Positions 33,093 to 43,443 of a stretch of DNA of 64,000 nt are shown here, one piece after another. The first letter of the stretch is position 1. Each line of letters starts with the position of its first letter. A program made the position numbers and the translations under genes. The notes under the pieces were generated by a model. That model was not told the DNA's origin and searched no databases. It saw nothing but the letters and a program-made list of their open reading frames with translations. The stretch is from positions 137,102,112 through 137,166,111 of the forward strand of contig OZ024823.1 of assembly GCA_964016985.1 (NCBI GenBank), in the 5' to 3' direction. Source of the stretch: Anodontia alba. Taxonomy: Eukaryota; Mollusca; Bivalvia; Lucinida; Lucinidae.

Positions 33093-33475
33093 GAACCACA
33101 ATGTCATAAAATGTACCTTCGAACACGTGCACCCTGCGAAGATTCAGATCAGCCATTCGTGCAGTCTGATTAGACTCTTCACTGGGTGCATTTTGAATAG
33201 CTAACGATGCAAAGTTTCTTCAAGCGGATTTGAGTCTTGTACGCACATCAGAAGGAACGTTTTCTTAGCCCTTGTCCTGCTGAACCCGGATATATCGTGC
33301 CGTTACAAACAGTGTAGATCCAGATCAGTTGGCTTCTTCAGAACTATTCGTCATTCGGTATGTGAATATGTATCAACAACCTGGATCAAGTTATCTGATT
33401 GGCTGACAATTAGAAATGGGTGTGGCATCTTAATTTATTCAGCATGACAAGGGTTAGGTTACGGCTCAAATGATA
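33093..33475. repeat. PalB copy 4, split by T2
   Basis: Left part ends gaaggaacgttttc. After the T2 insertion the usual PalB end resumes (gttacggctcaaatg, compare gttgcggctcatttc at 20,160). Confidence 0.7.
33265..33457. mobile_element. T2 copy 2, TTAG on both sides, inside PalB
   Basis: TTAG at 33,265-33,268 and 33,454-33,457 directly flanks cccttgtcctgctgaa and catgacaaggg. The hairpin is damaged in the right arm (cttcttcagaactattcg). Confidence 0.85.
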
Positions 33476-33984
33476 GATAATTGAACCGTGTATCTTCGCT
33501 TTATTACTCAATGTGTGATAATCCATACTTTTTTTTTCTTTGATCAGGCGTATTTTATTAGACGTGATAAATATCATTGTCAGATATGCATTAAACTTAG
33601 TATATAGCTCAACACGACCCAGACTGCAATGACATACGTGGCATTGGTATATAATATATTCAAACTTTATATCAGACATGAGAACAAAAGGTGACTGAAA
33701 AGGGTAATGAGAGCGACTGAGAAATGAAAAAATGAGAAAAGAAAGGAACGAAGCTAAAAAGAAAATCATTGTCGGTAATATATGTAACAAATCTATTCCA
33801 GGTCGAAGAGCCAACGAAGCCTGCACGATCATGCGCCCCACCCAGAGTCCCAATTCCTTCCCTTTATAACATAAAAATGAAGGGGCTATTTGTAGGTTTG
33901 TTCCTGTAAAACAGCATTGCAGTTTGCCACAGTAATATATTTTTTCCGTGTCTTTGTGACCAAATGTTTACACTAAACTGTATA
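33476..33984. other. Gene-free stretch with a 147-residue minus frame
   Basis: The frame 33,410-33,853 (minus) begins with hydrophobic residues but runs into T2 at its C-terminus. It has no recognisable domain, no splice sites I can support and no homologous copy in the window. Treated as chance. Confidence 0.3.
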
Positions 33985-34176
33985 TTAAATGTGAGATTGG
34001 CAAACAGTGCTGACCCAGATCAGACGCCGCAGAACGCGGCGTCTGATCAGGGTCTACACTGCAGGCATTTCAACAAAACATGGTAATAACCAAAACTGAC
34101 CAGCCTTCCCTTAAAATAGAAATAGACTGGTCCAAAGCGTTCAGGTAGAAGAGTCCGCTCGGCATAAATGGGTTAA
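33985..34176. mobile_element. T3 copy 1, left end altered
   Basis: Right end cggcataaatgggttaa matches T3 copy 2's inverted end. Hairpin gacccagatcagacgccgca / gcggcgtctgatcagggtct is the PalW-type core. A left TTAA exists at 33,985 but the end sequence behind it is shortened. Confidence 0.6.
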
Positions 34177-34460
34177 AGTATCAAAACATCGTGTAAGTCG
34201 CGCTAAATGACCTTAAGTTCAAAGAATATATGAATGGAAACAGTTCGGTCGGTTTGACGCAAAAAGATTAACCATAAATCTCATACTAATACGCCCTCCC
34301 TCTCACTATAAATCTATAGTACAATGGACACAATGCTGTAGACATACGATAGGTAGGATCTGGTTGACAATTATCACACTTGACATTCTATCTTATTTAC
34401 TCCGATCCTCCCCAGATCAGTATCTTGTAACAAGTTTCCACTAAATTTATTTTATTTTTA

Positions 34461-34684
34461 TTAACGCTTAACATACTGGATAAATAATTCAGCAGACGAC
34501 ATTTTGAAATATTTTTCTGCTCTTCTGCTCTTTCTTAAAAAACAGACTTTGACGTTTCATTCAAACTGTCTCCGTAGGAGGAGACAGTTTGCATGAAATG
34601 TCAGAGTCTGTTTTCTTAGAAAAAAAAAATAAGACAACTATCAATTTGTCGTCTGCTGACTGCCCAAAGAATGGTAAAGGTTAA
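34461..34684. mobile_element. T1 copy 4
   Basis: TTAA both ends. Hairpin gacgtttcattcaaactgtc / gacagtttgcatgaaatgtc around tccgtagga. Confidence 0.85.
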
Positions 34685-34884
34685 TATGCACCTACTCAGT
34701 TCACTTGACCAAATTTTCAAGCACTATTTTCAGACCGTTAACCTATGTCTGTGATCAAACTTGAAACCTACCTTATGATCAAAGGGGGAACTACAAAGCA
34801 TTGTGCCACTTAAGTAGGATTAGACACGAAAGATTTATTTTTACACATCATTTTTAATAGTTGAAATGATATACTATCGATGGA

Positions 34885-35060
34885 GATAACTGTGGCAATA
34901 TTATTTACTCCCTTCTGAAAAGGGGTCTACGCCACTAAGGAACAGTTTTGATTCACTTTATAGTATATATGTGGGAGTTTTTTTTTGTGTGTGTGTGTGT
35001 GTGTTTTTAGCACAGACCCTTTTCAGAAGGAGTTTGGTGGGCATGAAAGTAAATAGGAAC
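34885..35060. repeat. PalD copy interrupted by (GT)n
   Basis: cccttctgaaaaggggtcta and agacccttttcagaagg are the arms. The centre is replaced by T-run plus about nine GT units (34,991-35,008). Confidence 0.65.
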
Positions 35061-35064
35061 AGTA

Positions 35065-35660
35065 TATGTCAAGATACATAGGAAATGCCACAATCACGAA
35101 GCACGGTCTTTCTGGGGTACCAAATGAAGGAGAGATGAGGGCAATCAATGGCAACACAAACGCCTAATATGAAACCACCGAAAGAATGCAACAGAGCAAA
35201 CGCCTTTGAACGATCAGTAGACATCACGAAAACATGCTTATATAATTTTGACCCCCTTAAACCCCTCTATTATATGGTAAAACAGGTGTTTACAGGGGTA
35301 TACATTATTTTTCTTATTTCTGCTCAAAAACATAGATTGTGACTCTTTAGAACTGCCTCAGCGAGGCGGTTCTAACGAGTACCCACAATCTACATTTTGG
35401 GCAGAAATGTGAAAAATATCAGAGTTTCTTATAATTTTCAGTTTTCAGTTTGGAGGTGAAATTTTCTATTATTTGAATAGGCGTGTTTTCGTTATGAAAA
35501 AGTACTGGATGGCTTAGCTAGTTTTACTCGCGCGTAACTTGCTTTTTATTCTGATGCCATTCTAAATTTCAAACATATGTTCGGTCCGCGTATAAGTCCT
35601 CGGTCTCATCAGTGAAACATCGCAGTGAAATGCACATAATTACAAACAATACGATAAATA
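35065..35660. repeat. RepA copy, split by PalA
   Basis: Left part: gccacaatcacgaagcacgg, caacagagcaaacgcctttg, aacgatcagtag. Right part: ttttactcgcgcgtaacttg, ttcggtccgcgtataagtcc, gtgaaacatcgcagtgaaat. Both parts match 52,255-52,850 in order. Confidence 0.65.
35222..35496. mobile_element. PalA copy 8 (inverted)
   Basis: 275 bases. Core left arm damaged (ttgtgactctttagaactgc), right arm intact. Confidence 0.9.
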
Positions 35661-35776
35661 AAGAAAAAGAAGTCAGAAAACGTGTCTCTCTTGTACAGTA
35701 TTGCGGAAAAAATACCGGGTATATCCACACAGCTAAACGGATCAGTGAGTAACTATCAACAAACGAAATGGTTGAT

Positions 35777-35853
35777 ATATGTACAGTGGAAAATTTAAAT
35801 TATATGTATAGTGGAAAACTCAAAATTATATGTATAGTGGAAAACTCAAAATT
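35777..35853. repeat. 26-base minisatellite, left part (3 units)
   Basis: Units atatgtatagtggaaaactc + aaaatt start at 35,777, 35,802 and 35,828. The same unit resumes on the far side of the retrotransposon. Confidence 0.9.
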
Positions 35854-35910
35854 CTTGTTCGTCTGTCATTACTGACAATGACCAATCCTAATCAACTGTG
35901 TGATGTGTTA

Positions 35911-36288
35911 TTATTTGTGTGTTCTAAGATAGCTGATGAGACCAGTCTTAGCTCTAAACTGCCTGTTGCAGATAGAACAAGAGAGGTCTGAGGAAGAAAG
36001 TTCTGTTGGTGATGCCTTAGCTCTGGTTTTCCGCTGTGCACGTTTCTGCTCGGCTTCGCTGATTCTTTTTGCTTCGTATTCACCAGCTCCCCTTTTTATG
36101 AGGCCTCGCCACTTTGTACGATCTTGTGCAATCTGTTCCCATGACTCAGTTGGTATGTTGAAGTCTTTAAGGGAGGCTTTGAGGGTGTCCTTGTATCGCT
36201 TCTTCTGACCACTATAGGAGCGTTTTCCTACTTGGTTCTCCATGGAGGATTTTCTTTGGCAAAGGTTCATCAGGCATTCTGGTAACAT
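35911..36288 (-). pseudogene. LINE ORF, C-terminal fragment with degenerate zinc finger
   Basis: 125-residue open piece. The true in-frame part starts near QVGKRSYSGQKKRYKDTLKA; the residues before it are out of frame. Spacing is C-x2-C-x12-Y-x3-H, where a His would be expected at the Tyr (TAT, one transition from CAT). Probably a nucleic-acid-binding tail. Confidence 0.8.
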
Positions 36289-36460
36289 GGCCTGTCCATC
36301 TTAACTGTGCCAATTTCAGAAGAGTATGTATACTCTGCATCCCTGCCCTTTTCAGGACTTCTGTGCCTGGAATCCTGTCTTGCCACTTGATCTTTAGAAG
36401 TTTTCTAAGACAGCTTGTATGGAAGTGGTTCAGTCTTTTGGCATGCCGTTGGTAAACTGT

Positions 36461-36910
36461 CTAAGTTTCGCATGCGTATAATAGTGTTGGCAGCACTACC
36501 GATCTATATACTTTCAGCTTTGTGTCAAGTCTGATTCCACTTCGGTCCCAAATACTTCCACGTAGCCGGCCAAATGCTGCACTAGCTTTGGCAATTCTAG
36601 CATTGACTTCATCAATGTGCACAACTCTAGACAATGTGCTTCCAAGGTAGGTGAACTTGTCTACCACTTGCAGTCGTTGGCCTTTCACTGTGATGGTATG
36701 CTCCTTGTAAGGCTTTCCAGGTGCTGGCAGATATACTACCTCAGTCTTTTTTATGCTGATTGCGAGATCATAGCTGTCACATGGATCAGATACTTGATCC
36801 ACACCTTTTTGCATTTTCTCTTCTGTTGGAGCACCCTTTGCCATGTCATCAGCAAAGAGGAACTCGTCTAGCACCTCTGTCTGCACCTTAGATTTAGCTT
36901 GCAACCTTCT
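36461..36910 (-). pseudogene. LINE reverse transcriptase, palm to thumb fragment
   Basis: From about RRLQAKSKVQ through EFLFADDMAKGA and KFTYLGSTLS to LLYACET, where TAG interrupts. After the stop the frame continues TVYQRHAKRLNHFH, so the TAG most likely replaced a codon such as TGG. Confidence 0.85.
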
Positions 36911-37554
36911 TGAAAAGTTTCCCATCAAAGCGATACCTAATAGGTATACCATTGTCACCATCCTGGAAAGCATCTGTAAGCATGGCAGAAAACATCATGC
37001 TGAACAGTGTTGAAGCTAGTACACAGCCTTGCTTAACTCCATTTGCCACAGGAAATGGATCAGAAAACTCGCCATCATTTTGGACCCTTGCAAGCATACC
37101 ATCATGGAACTTCTACACCATTGCTATGAATTTGGCAGAACAACCAAACTTTGCCATAATTTTCCAAAGTCCCTCACGACTGACTGTGTCAAATGCTTTG
37201 GTAAGGTCGACAAAGGTCATGTAGAGGTCCACATTCTGTTCCTGGCATTTTTTCTTGAAGCTGTCGTGCTGTGAAGATCATGTCTGTTGTTCCTCTGTTT
37301 TTCCTCAATCCACACTGGCTTTCTGGTAGAAGCCCTGACCGTTCCAGGTGTTCATTCAATCGGTTCAGTAGGACCCTAGCAAGAATTTTCCCAGCAATTG
37401 TCAATAAAGAGATGCCTCGATGATTGTCACAGACTTGAGGATTCCCTTTCCTTTTGAATAGGTGGATAATTGTTGCATCCTTGAATTCTTGAGGGATGGC
37501 TTCTTTTCTCCACATAATGTGAAATAGCTCTGTCAGTTTTTCAAAAAAACTCAA
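36894..37554 (-). pseudogene. LINE reverse transcriptase, fingers to palm fragment
   Basis: The first residues of the apparent frame (MS at 37,554) come from the minisatellite, not the LINE. The frame reads to RQLQEKMPGTE. After a frameshift, DLYMTFVDLTKAFDTVSR can be read, a palm block with an F-V-D Asp. Then comes TAG at 37,115-37,113 and the piece ARVQNDGEFSDPFPVANGVK. Confidence 0.85.
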
Positions 37555-37637
37555 AAATTATATGTATAGTGGATAACTCAAGATTATACGTATAGTGGAA
37601 AACTCAAAATTGCATGTATAGTGGAAAATTCAAAATA
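37545..37637. repeat. 26-base minisatellite, right part (3-4 units)
   Basis: Part unit actcaaaaatt, then units starting at 37,560, 37,586 and 37,612. Substitutions differ from the left block. Confidence 0.9.
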
Positions 37638-37674
37638 TACTAACATTGCAAAAGGTCTTTTTTGTGAAGCATCC

Positions 37675-37785
37675 TAACGAGCATTCCATATAAATCTGTA
37701 TCTGATGGTTATTGGCTCGACAGGATTCATGTCGAGCCATTAACGGTAAAATATGAATTTAAGTTGAATACTTGCTGGGATCATT
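37675..37785. repeat. PalZ-like diverged foldback
   Basis: agcattccatataaatctgt / gaatttaagttgaatacttg-ctggga resemble PalZ ends. The inner hairpin is ggctcgaca / tgtcgagcc. It may be an older relative. Confidence 0.4.
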
Positions 37786-38217
37786 ACTCGTACCAGTGAC
37801 GTCAGAACGACGTCCATTACGATATGTTCCTACAGTGAAATGAGTTCAGTAATAGTCTGTAAGAGATCCAAGTCAAGACTAACAACCTGGCGAATTCCAT
37901 AATCGGTAATTACATCATTTACATGTATGAATCGTTGTGGGGAGGATAGATGTCCGTCTGTGGCCTGTAATATCTCCAGAAAGTCCTCCCACGGCAACGT
38001 GGATAAATGTAGAATAACACGAGTTAACATCATAAAACAACATTAAATCGAAAACAGTCAAATCGAAGAGGAACTGCGACTGAAATATCATCTTTGAACA
38101 GTCAACAACAGACCTGTTGCGCTGAGACTTACTCTTTGTGTTATAGCTGCCAAACCACGCGAAAAAAAAATAAATGTAACAGGACTTATGTAACACCTTG
38201 CAGCAGGTTTACTAGTA

Positions 38218-38494
38218 CATTACGAAAACACGCCTGTTCAAAAATATTTAAAATTTCACTACCAAAAACTGAAAGTTTTCAGATAAAAACTCTGCTAGTT
38301 TTCATATTTCTTTTTAAAACATAAATTGTGGGTACCCGTTAGAACCGCCTCGCCGAGGCGGTTCTAACGAGTACCCAAAATCTATGTTTTTGAGCAGAAA
38401 TAAGAAAAATAACCTATACCCTGTAAACCCCAGTTTTACTATATAAAAATGGGGTTTAAGGGGGTCGAAATTATATAGGTATGTTTGCGTGACG
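38218..38494. mobile_element. PalA copy 9
   Basis: 277 bases, cattacgaaaacacgcctgt to taggtatgtttgcgtgacg. Core intact apart from one or two mismatches. Confidence 0.9.
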
Positions 38495-39000
38495 ATATAT
38501 TCTTGAAGCTTCATTCAACCTTTGTACGTTTCGGGTCTATGACTGATCTAGGAAACATTTGATGTGGAAGTCAGTTATGGGCAGCAGTGTTATAAAAAGA
38601 AATAATAATAATGATAACGGTTATACTGAACAGTCATTGTTTGTCGTTCGGCTGGTTTTCTCCCATTTGTTTTTCTGGTAGGCCGCAGGTTATCTTGACA
38701 CGTGGTTAATTTTATACTTGCACTGCCCGTGCTTTAACGTATACTTTTCATGATCGTGAGAATATTTCAGTCCGTTTCTGGTAACAAGAAAGGGACGGAT
38801 TTAACCCCTCTTGATTATATCGTTGTTTAAGTTATTATTCCGAGAGGCATATAAACATTCAGCTAAGGTGACAGTTACAGCAAATATAAAATGTTTAATA
38901 GTCATTAAGAATTTCTGTCATCTAATCTTTTGAAATTAAAACCACATTCGTCTTCCCTCGCGTCTTCCATGTCTGTGATCTTCCATTTTAAATGAAAATA
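38495..39000. other. Gene-free stretch, unassigned
   Basis: No repeat family or coding signal recognised. Confidence 0.3.
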
Positions 39001-39196
39001 TTAACCCTTAGCATGCTGGGTAAAAATTTCACCAGACTGTAATTTGAAATATTTTTCCTACTTTTTCTAAGAAAACTGGTTTTGACATTTCATGCAAATT
39101 TTCTCTTTAGGAGACAATTTGCATGAAATGTCAAAGCAGAAAAATATCATCTATTTATCGTCTGTTGAATTTGACCAGAGATAGGTAAAGGTTTAA
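39001..39196. mobile_element. T1 copy 5
   Basis: TTAA both ends. gacatttcatgcaaattttc / gagacaatttgcatgaaatg hairpin. Right arm shortened. Confidence 0.85.
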
Positions 39197-39619
39197 TAAG
39201 CCACACCACATAAAGAGGAGCCACGCCTCGCATGCGAAGAACAATTGTTCAGTTTAGCTTACGCATTCGCACAACATCATTAATGTATTCCCCTTTTCAC
39301 CTTTATATTCTGCAATGCCAGTCGTCCTCCAAATAAGCGGTGTATCTTTGTTCAGATGGCGCAGATGCGTAACCTTAGCAGGACCCTTTTCTGTTCGCTT
39401 CTGATCTAAGATGCCTCTTTACATGACGCGGCCCATATTTTGATAATTATGCAAATACGTCATATCTGAAATGGATCTTCCGAACGCATCATAAACGACC
39501 CTTTATACTGACGTGGTATATTGCTTTATATTTGCCTTCTCGTGGAGTTATGATCATAAAACTCAGTCGAGAGCAATCGTGAGTATTGATGAGTAAAACT
39601 GAAATTTTAAAACACTTCT

Positions 39620-39622
<3 letters not shown>

Positions 39623-39662
<40 letters not shown>
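39623..39662. repeat. (AG)n microsatellite
   Basis: About 20 AG units. Confidence 0.95.
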
Positions 39663-39666
<4 letters not shown>

Positions 39667-39841
39667 GATACAGGAAGAATTGAAAATAATATAAATGAGT
39701 TAAAGTTACGTAAGATATGTTATTTTGTTGTTAGAATGTTAACGTGCAATTTATAGCTGCTCTGTAGAAACTGTAGAAAGAACAAACAAAGCTTTTAAGT
39801 TGAAGCTAAACTAGACTTAAGCTAAATTCACCGATTTTAAC

Positions 39842-40300
39842 TATTGGCCATTACTCTATCGTTTGAACAGTCGATAACAACTGGCCATTACATTACATCT
39901 ACCATTTGAACAGTCGATAACAACTGGCCATTACATTACATCTACCATTTGAGCAGTCGATAACTATTGGGCATTACTCTGCCTTCGATAACTACTGGTC
40001 ATAACTCTATTATTTGAACAGTCGAAAACTACTGGCCATTACTCTATCATTTGAACAATCGAAAACTACTGGCTATTACGAAAACTACTGGCCATTACTC
40101 TATCATTTGAACAGTCGAAAACTACTGGCTATTACTCTGTCATTTGAACATGACGCTAACTATCCATTACAGTTTTATTTGAACAGTTGATAACTACTGG
40201 CCATTAATCTATCTTTGGAACACGATCATGTTATTGGCCATTACTGTATCATTTGAACAATCTGGTCATTACTCTATCATTTCAATAACAGCTGGCCACT
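39842..40300. repeat. Minisatellite, about 37-base unit
   Basis: Roughly a dozen degenerate units of ggccattactctatcatttg + aacagtcgaaaactact. Two early units carry an extra acattacatct and there is a partial unit at about 40,075. No open frame tracks the repeat. Confidence 0.9.
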
Positions 40301-40539
40301 ATTGTTCCTTACTCTTACTAAATGTGCCTCTGATTTACTCTCAGACCAGTTATTATAGATGCAGCGGCTTTTATGGAACTGAGATTACCCGGGTGTCCCA
40401 TTTTACACGCTAATGAGCTCTAGCGGGAAAACTATAGTCTTCTAAAAACGAAGCCGTCGTATGGTTATCATGAAAAGCCCGTATTTTCACACATTTTCAA
40501 AATAGTAATGCAGGAGATGCTTATATTCCGTGAACACCT

Positions 40540-40789
40540 GGGACCAGTAGTTCAGAGCATCGTTAGATTAATGAGCTCGTTAGTGATCAAAATGTTAACT
40601 GTTCTAGTAAGTACAATATCTAATTCACAGTGATTTTTGCTGAAAATGTGAGTAGCTTTTGCAAACGCACAAGCTAAAAAGCTACTCACATTTTTTCAGC
40701 AAAAATATTAGCGTATATGCCATATCTAATGATTAAAGTTTTAACGGTACGTTAACTAACGACGCCGTTAGTTTCGAACAACTGAACCC
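40540..40789. repeat. PalY copy 4
   Basis: gggaccagtagttcagagca to ttcgaacaactgaaccc. The most diverged ends of the family. Central hairpin pairs gctgaaaatgtgagtagctt with aaaaagctactcacattttt. Confidence 0.8.
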
Positions 40790-41256
40790 TGATCTCAACT
40801 GCATCTAAACAAGGTCTAGGTTTTCGAATTTTGGAATTGTGGATATGGTTACTCTTGTAATTGGTACTTTTATAATACATATAACGTATGGCTTCGTATT
40901 AAAACGTATTGACAGAAAAATAAATGACAATTTTATGGAAATGAAATGCAGAAGGCCGATAAAAAATGCCAGAATATAGATTTATGATTGACCTAAAGTG
41001 ATACTTGCTATCATAGTAATAGACATGAAGATGTCTATCTTTTATTGCCGCCCAGTTTTCAATAGATCTGTGCATTTAACAGTTTTAGAATACATTTAAA
41101 CGCCCCCGATATGATAAGTGATAAATGATGTAATCTTATCTGATCTGAAATGAATAAAAGATTTAATCTTTATTGGATGCAGAGGTTTTATTGGACAATG
41201 ATCTGATACTAGAGGAGCCCTAAGTTATAGTGATGTTTTCATGCATATATCCAATA

Positions 41257-41378
41257 GAACTGCTTAGAGAAAATCAGCTTTACCATGTGAAAGCATCAAA
41301 TACCCAACCCAGCTTGCACAAGCTGGGTTGGGTATTTGGTGCTTTCACATGGTAAAGCTGGTTTTCTCTAAGCAGTTC
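41257..41378. repeat. 122-base near-perfect palindrome (single copy)
   Basis: Arms of about 60 bases: gaactgcttagagaaaatca / tggttttctctaagcagttc and tttaccatgtgaaagcatca / tggtgctttcacatggtaaa, meeting at acccagcttgcacaagctgggt. No other copy in the window. Confidence 0.9.
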
Positions 41379-41619
41379 AAGAGCTTTCGTAAAATCTAAC
41401 TTCAAGTTCTTATTTTTATCATTCTTATTTAAGTTCTCTATTCTTTCTTTCTTATTTTGATGTGGACTGGCGTTTGGATTTCAATATGCAACACTCATTT
41501 CAACGACAGTCTGTCTGTTGAATCTCAATAGATACTTTTCTCTAAAATATTCCGCTTTTCTACTAAAATGGTAACAACCGTGATATTAAACAGAGTTGGG
41601 AATAATTCTGACATGAAAT

Positions 41620-41805
41620 TATTTGTCTCCTTTTTCTTTGGGGTTTAATCTTAAACGAAAACCGTTACTTCCCCTGGGATCAAATTCTTTCCTTTGGTGT
41701 AGTCCCTATTTTTAGAGGTTCCAAATATTAAGCAGGTAACATTCTGTCTGCAAAAGTTATATCCCTTTGCAAGATGGCGGCTATTTTTTTTCTGTTATAT
41801 CCAGT
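41620..41805. repeat. PalD copy, degenerate
   Basis: ccctgggatcaaattctttc then ctttggtgtagtccctattt. Abuts T3 copy 2. Confidence 0.5.
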
Positions 41806-41809
41806 TGCC

Positions 41810-42036
41810 TTAACCCATTTAAGCCTAGCGTCCCATAAAAGGGACATTGGCAAACAGTATAGACCCAGATCAGACGCCGCAGAATGCTGCGTCTGATCAG
41901 GGTTTACACTGTTTGTATTAAGTTCAGACATTTCTACAAAACGATAATGATAAAAACTAACCAGACACCCCTTATACAGGAAATAGACCTGTCCAAAGAG
42001 TTTAGGTAGAAGGGTCTATTCGGCATAAATTGGATA
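41810..42036. mobile_element. T3 copy 2
   Basis: TTAA then cccatttaagcctagcgtcc. Right end cggcataaattggataa (decayed TTAA). Core gacccagatcagacgccgca / tgctgcgtctgatcagggtt. Confidence 0.7.
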
Positions 42037-42123
42037 ATAAAACACAGAAACGGAATCTGTCCCGTGCCTTTACCGTCTATTGTGAAACGATGATAATCCC
42101 AGCACCACTGCACTTACGTTACA

Positions 42124-42336
42124 TTAACCCTTCTCTTGCTGAACACGATATGTCCTGTCTTAGCAAACAGTGTAGATCCAGATTAGTTGGCTTCTGAAGA
42201 AGCCAACTGATCTTGATCAGTACTGTTTGTCATTAAATGTGTGAATTTCTATCAAAAACTCGTATCAAGTAATCTGACTGGCTGGAAATTAGAAGTGGGC
42301 GTGGCACCTTAATTTATTCTGCAAGGCAAGGGTTAA
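42124..42336. mobile_element. T2 copy 3
   Basis: TTAA both ends. Hairpin ttagttggcttctgaagaag / ccaactgatcttgat. The right half adds ctgactggctggaaattaga and gggcgtggcacct, as in the other T2 copies. Confidence 0.85.
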
Positions 42337-42644
42337 TATAGTACTGACGATATGATCCGTTCCCTGATAAAAAGCAAAAACTGAAAATTTGGTCAAATAA
42401 ATCATGTGTTTTCTTAACAATAAAGCGTGAAAGTATGAAAATCTGTAGGCTGTAATAAATATATACTTGCTCAAATTGTGACAAAAGATGGGGAAATTTA
42501 TGTTAAGATAACAATCTTACTTCGGTGTATATCTATTTATAACAAAACTATGTCATAGTCACATCAGGAGCACACAGTTCAAAAACTTAAATGACCCAAA
42601 AAATAAATTATATATGTTTTCTATGTCATGACCTTAAAACCATT

Positions 42645-42975
42645 TCAGTCACAACATGAGAAAATGTACATTCAGACGTGTGCGCCCAAAGAAGACTCAA
42701 ATCAACCTGCACATTCACGCAGTCTATTCTGCGTCTTCGTTTGGCATCCTTGGCTATCATAAATGCACTCAGCGGAGATTCCCAGCTAGCATTCTACGTA
42801 AATCTACATCGGGCCGTCATCGGCCCGTCAGCTACCCTGACGGGCCGATGACGGCCCGATATAGATTTACGTAGAATGCTGACTGGGTTCTGATCATAAT
42901 GCATAGTCTGATCTGAATCTTTGCTGGTGGCACATTAATTACGTTTTCTGACGTTGGGGCTCATTTACGGCCATT
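42645..42975. repeat. PalB copy 5, split by PalZ
   Basis: catgagaaaatgtacattca to ttctgacgttggggctcatt. The PalB reading gcggagatt / ctgatca is interrupted by PalZ. Confidence 0.75.
42781..42887. repeat. PalZ copy 3, inside PalB
   Basis: 107 bases. PalB gives the empty-site reference: agattctgatca becomes agatt-PalZ-ttctgatca, so TT (possibly TTC) was duplicated. Confidence 0.9.
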
Positions 42976-43034
42976 GTTGGATGATACGTGATCACGTGTT
43001 TATTTGCTACGCAAAGCGTCGTCTTATTCCTCCC

Positions 43035-43268
43035 TAAAAATGAGAAAACCTACAATAAGACCTGTTCGACCAGCAAAGACTCAGATCAGCATGTACATCC
43101 ACCCAGTATGGCAAGGATTTTCGTTTATCCATCTTTGGATAGTCCGGAGGCTGTAGAAGACACATTCGATCAGCAAAAACTCTGATCGGACTGTGCGGAT
43201 GCGCTGGCTGATCTGAGTCTTCGCCGGTCGCACAAGTCTTATTGTAGATTTTGTCGTGCGCTGGCTCA
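43035..43268. repeat. PalC copy 3
   Basis: aacctacaataagacctgtt to tgtcgtgcgctggctca. Both halves present, diverged from 18,700-18,935. Confidence 0.75.
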
Positions 43269-43360
43269 ATTTCGACTAGCAAAACAGACCTGAATATTTT
43301 TCTCCAATAAGCAAGAAAATCAAAGACTTCCATACGCACCGCCGAATGTAACAGCCATTC

Positions 43361-43432
43361 GGAGAGGTACCATAGCCGAGCGGTTAGAAAATCTGACTGC
43401 AGTGCTGAAGGTTGCGGGTTCCAGCCCAGCTT
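43361..43432 (+). repeat. tRNA-like sequence (type II, SINE head?)
   Basis: A box TAGCCGAGCGG (43,373-43,383) matches the tRNA consensus. B-box-like GGTTCCAGCCC (43,417-43,427). The 5' gaggtaccat and 3' end do not form a proper acceptor stem. Leu/Ser-like layout. Confidence 0.5.
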
Positions 43433-43443
43433 AAATATATTAA

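Larger units (their letters stand above)
35854..37544 (-). mobile_element. 5'-truncated non-LTR retrotransposon (LINE-type) relic
   Basis: Minus strand. In order it encodes reverse transcriptase finger/palm blocks (IPQEFKDATIIHLFKRKGNP, DNHRGISLLTIAGKILARVL), a GVKQGCVLA block, the catalytic FADD box (36,845-36,856), a YLGSTL thumb-side block, a region with WRGLIKRGAG, and a C-terminal C2H2-like motif CSICNRQFRAKTGLISYLRT-H ending at TAA (35,911-35,913). The first finger His is Tyr here. The usual N-terminal endonuclease half is missing. Frameshifts near 37,230, 36,905 and 36,240 and in-frame TAG at 37,115-37,113 and 36,463-36,461 make it dead. No poly(A) tail seen; the 3' end is cttgttcgtctgtcattactg read on the plus strand. 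Clade (Jockey, RTE, L2 or other) not resolved. Confidence 0.9.

Noticed and set aside
33410..33853. 147-residue minus frame that could be a membrane protein
   Set aside because: The hydrophobic part is short, the C-terminus is T2 sequence, and no splice sites or homologue were seen.
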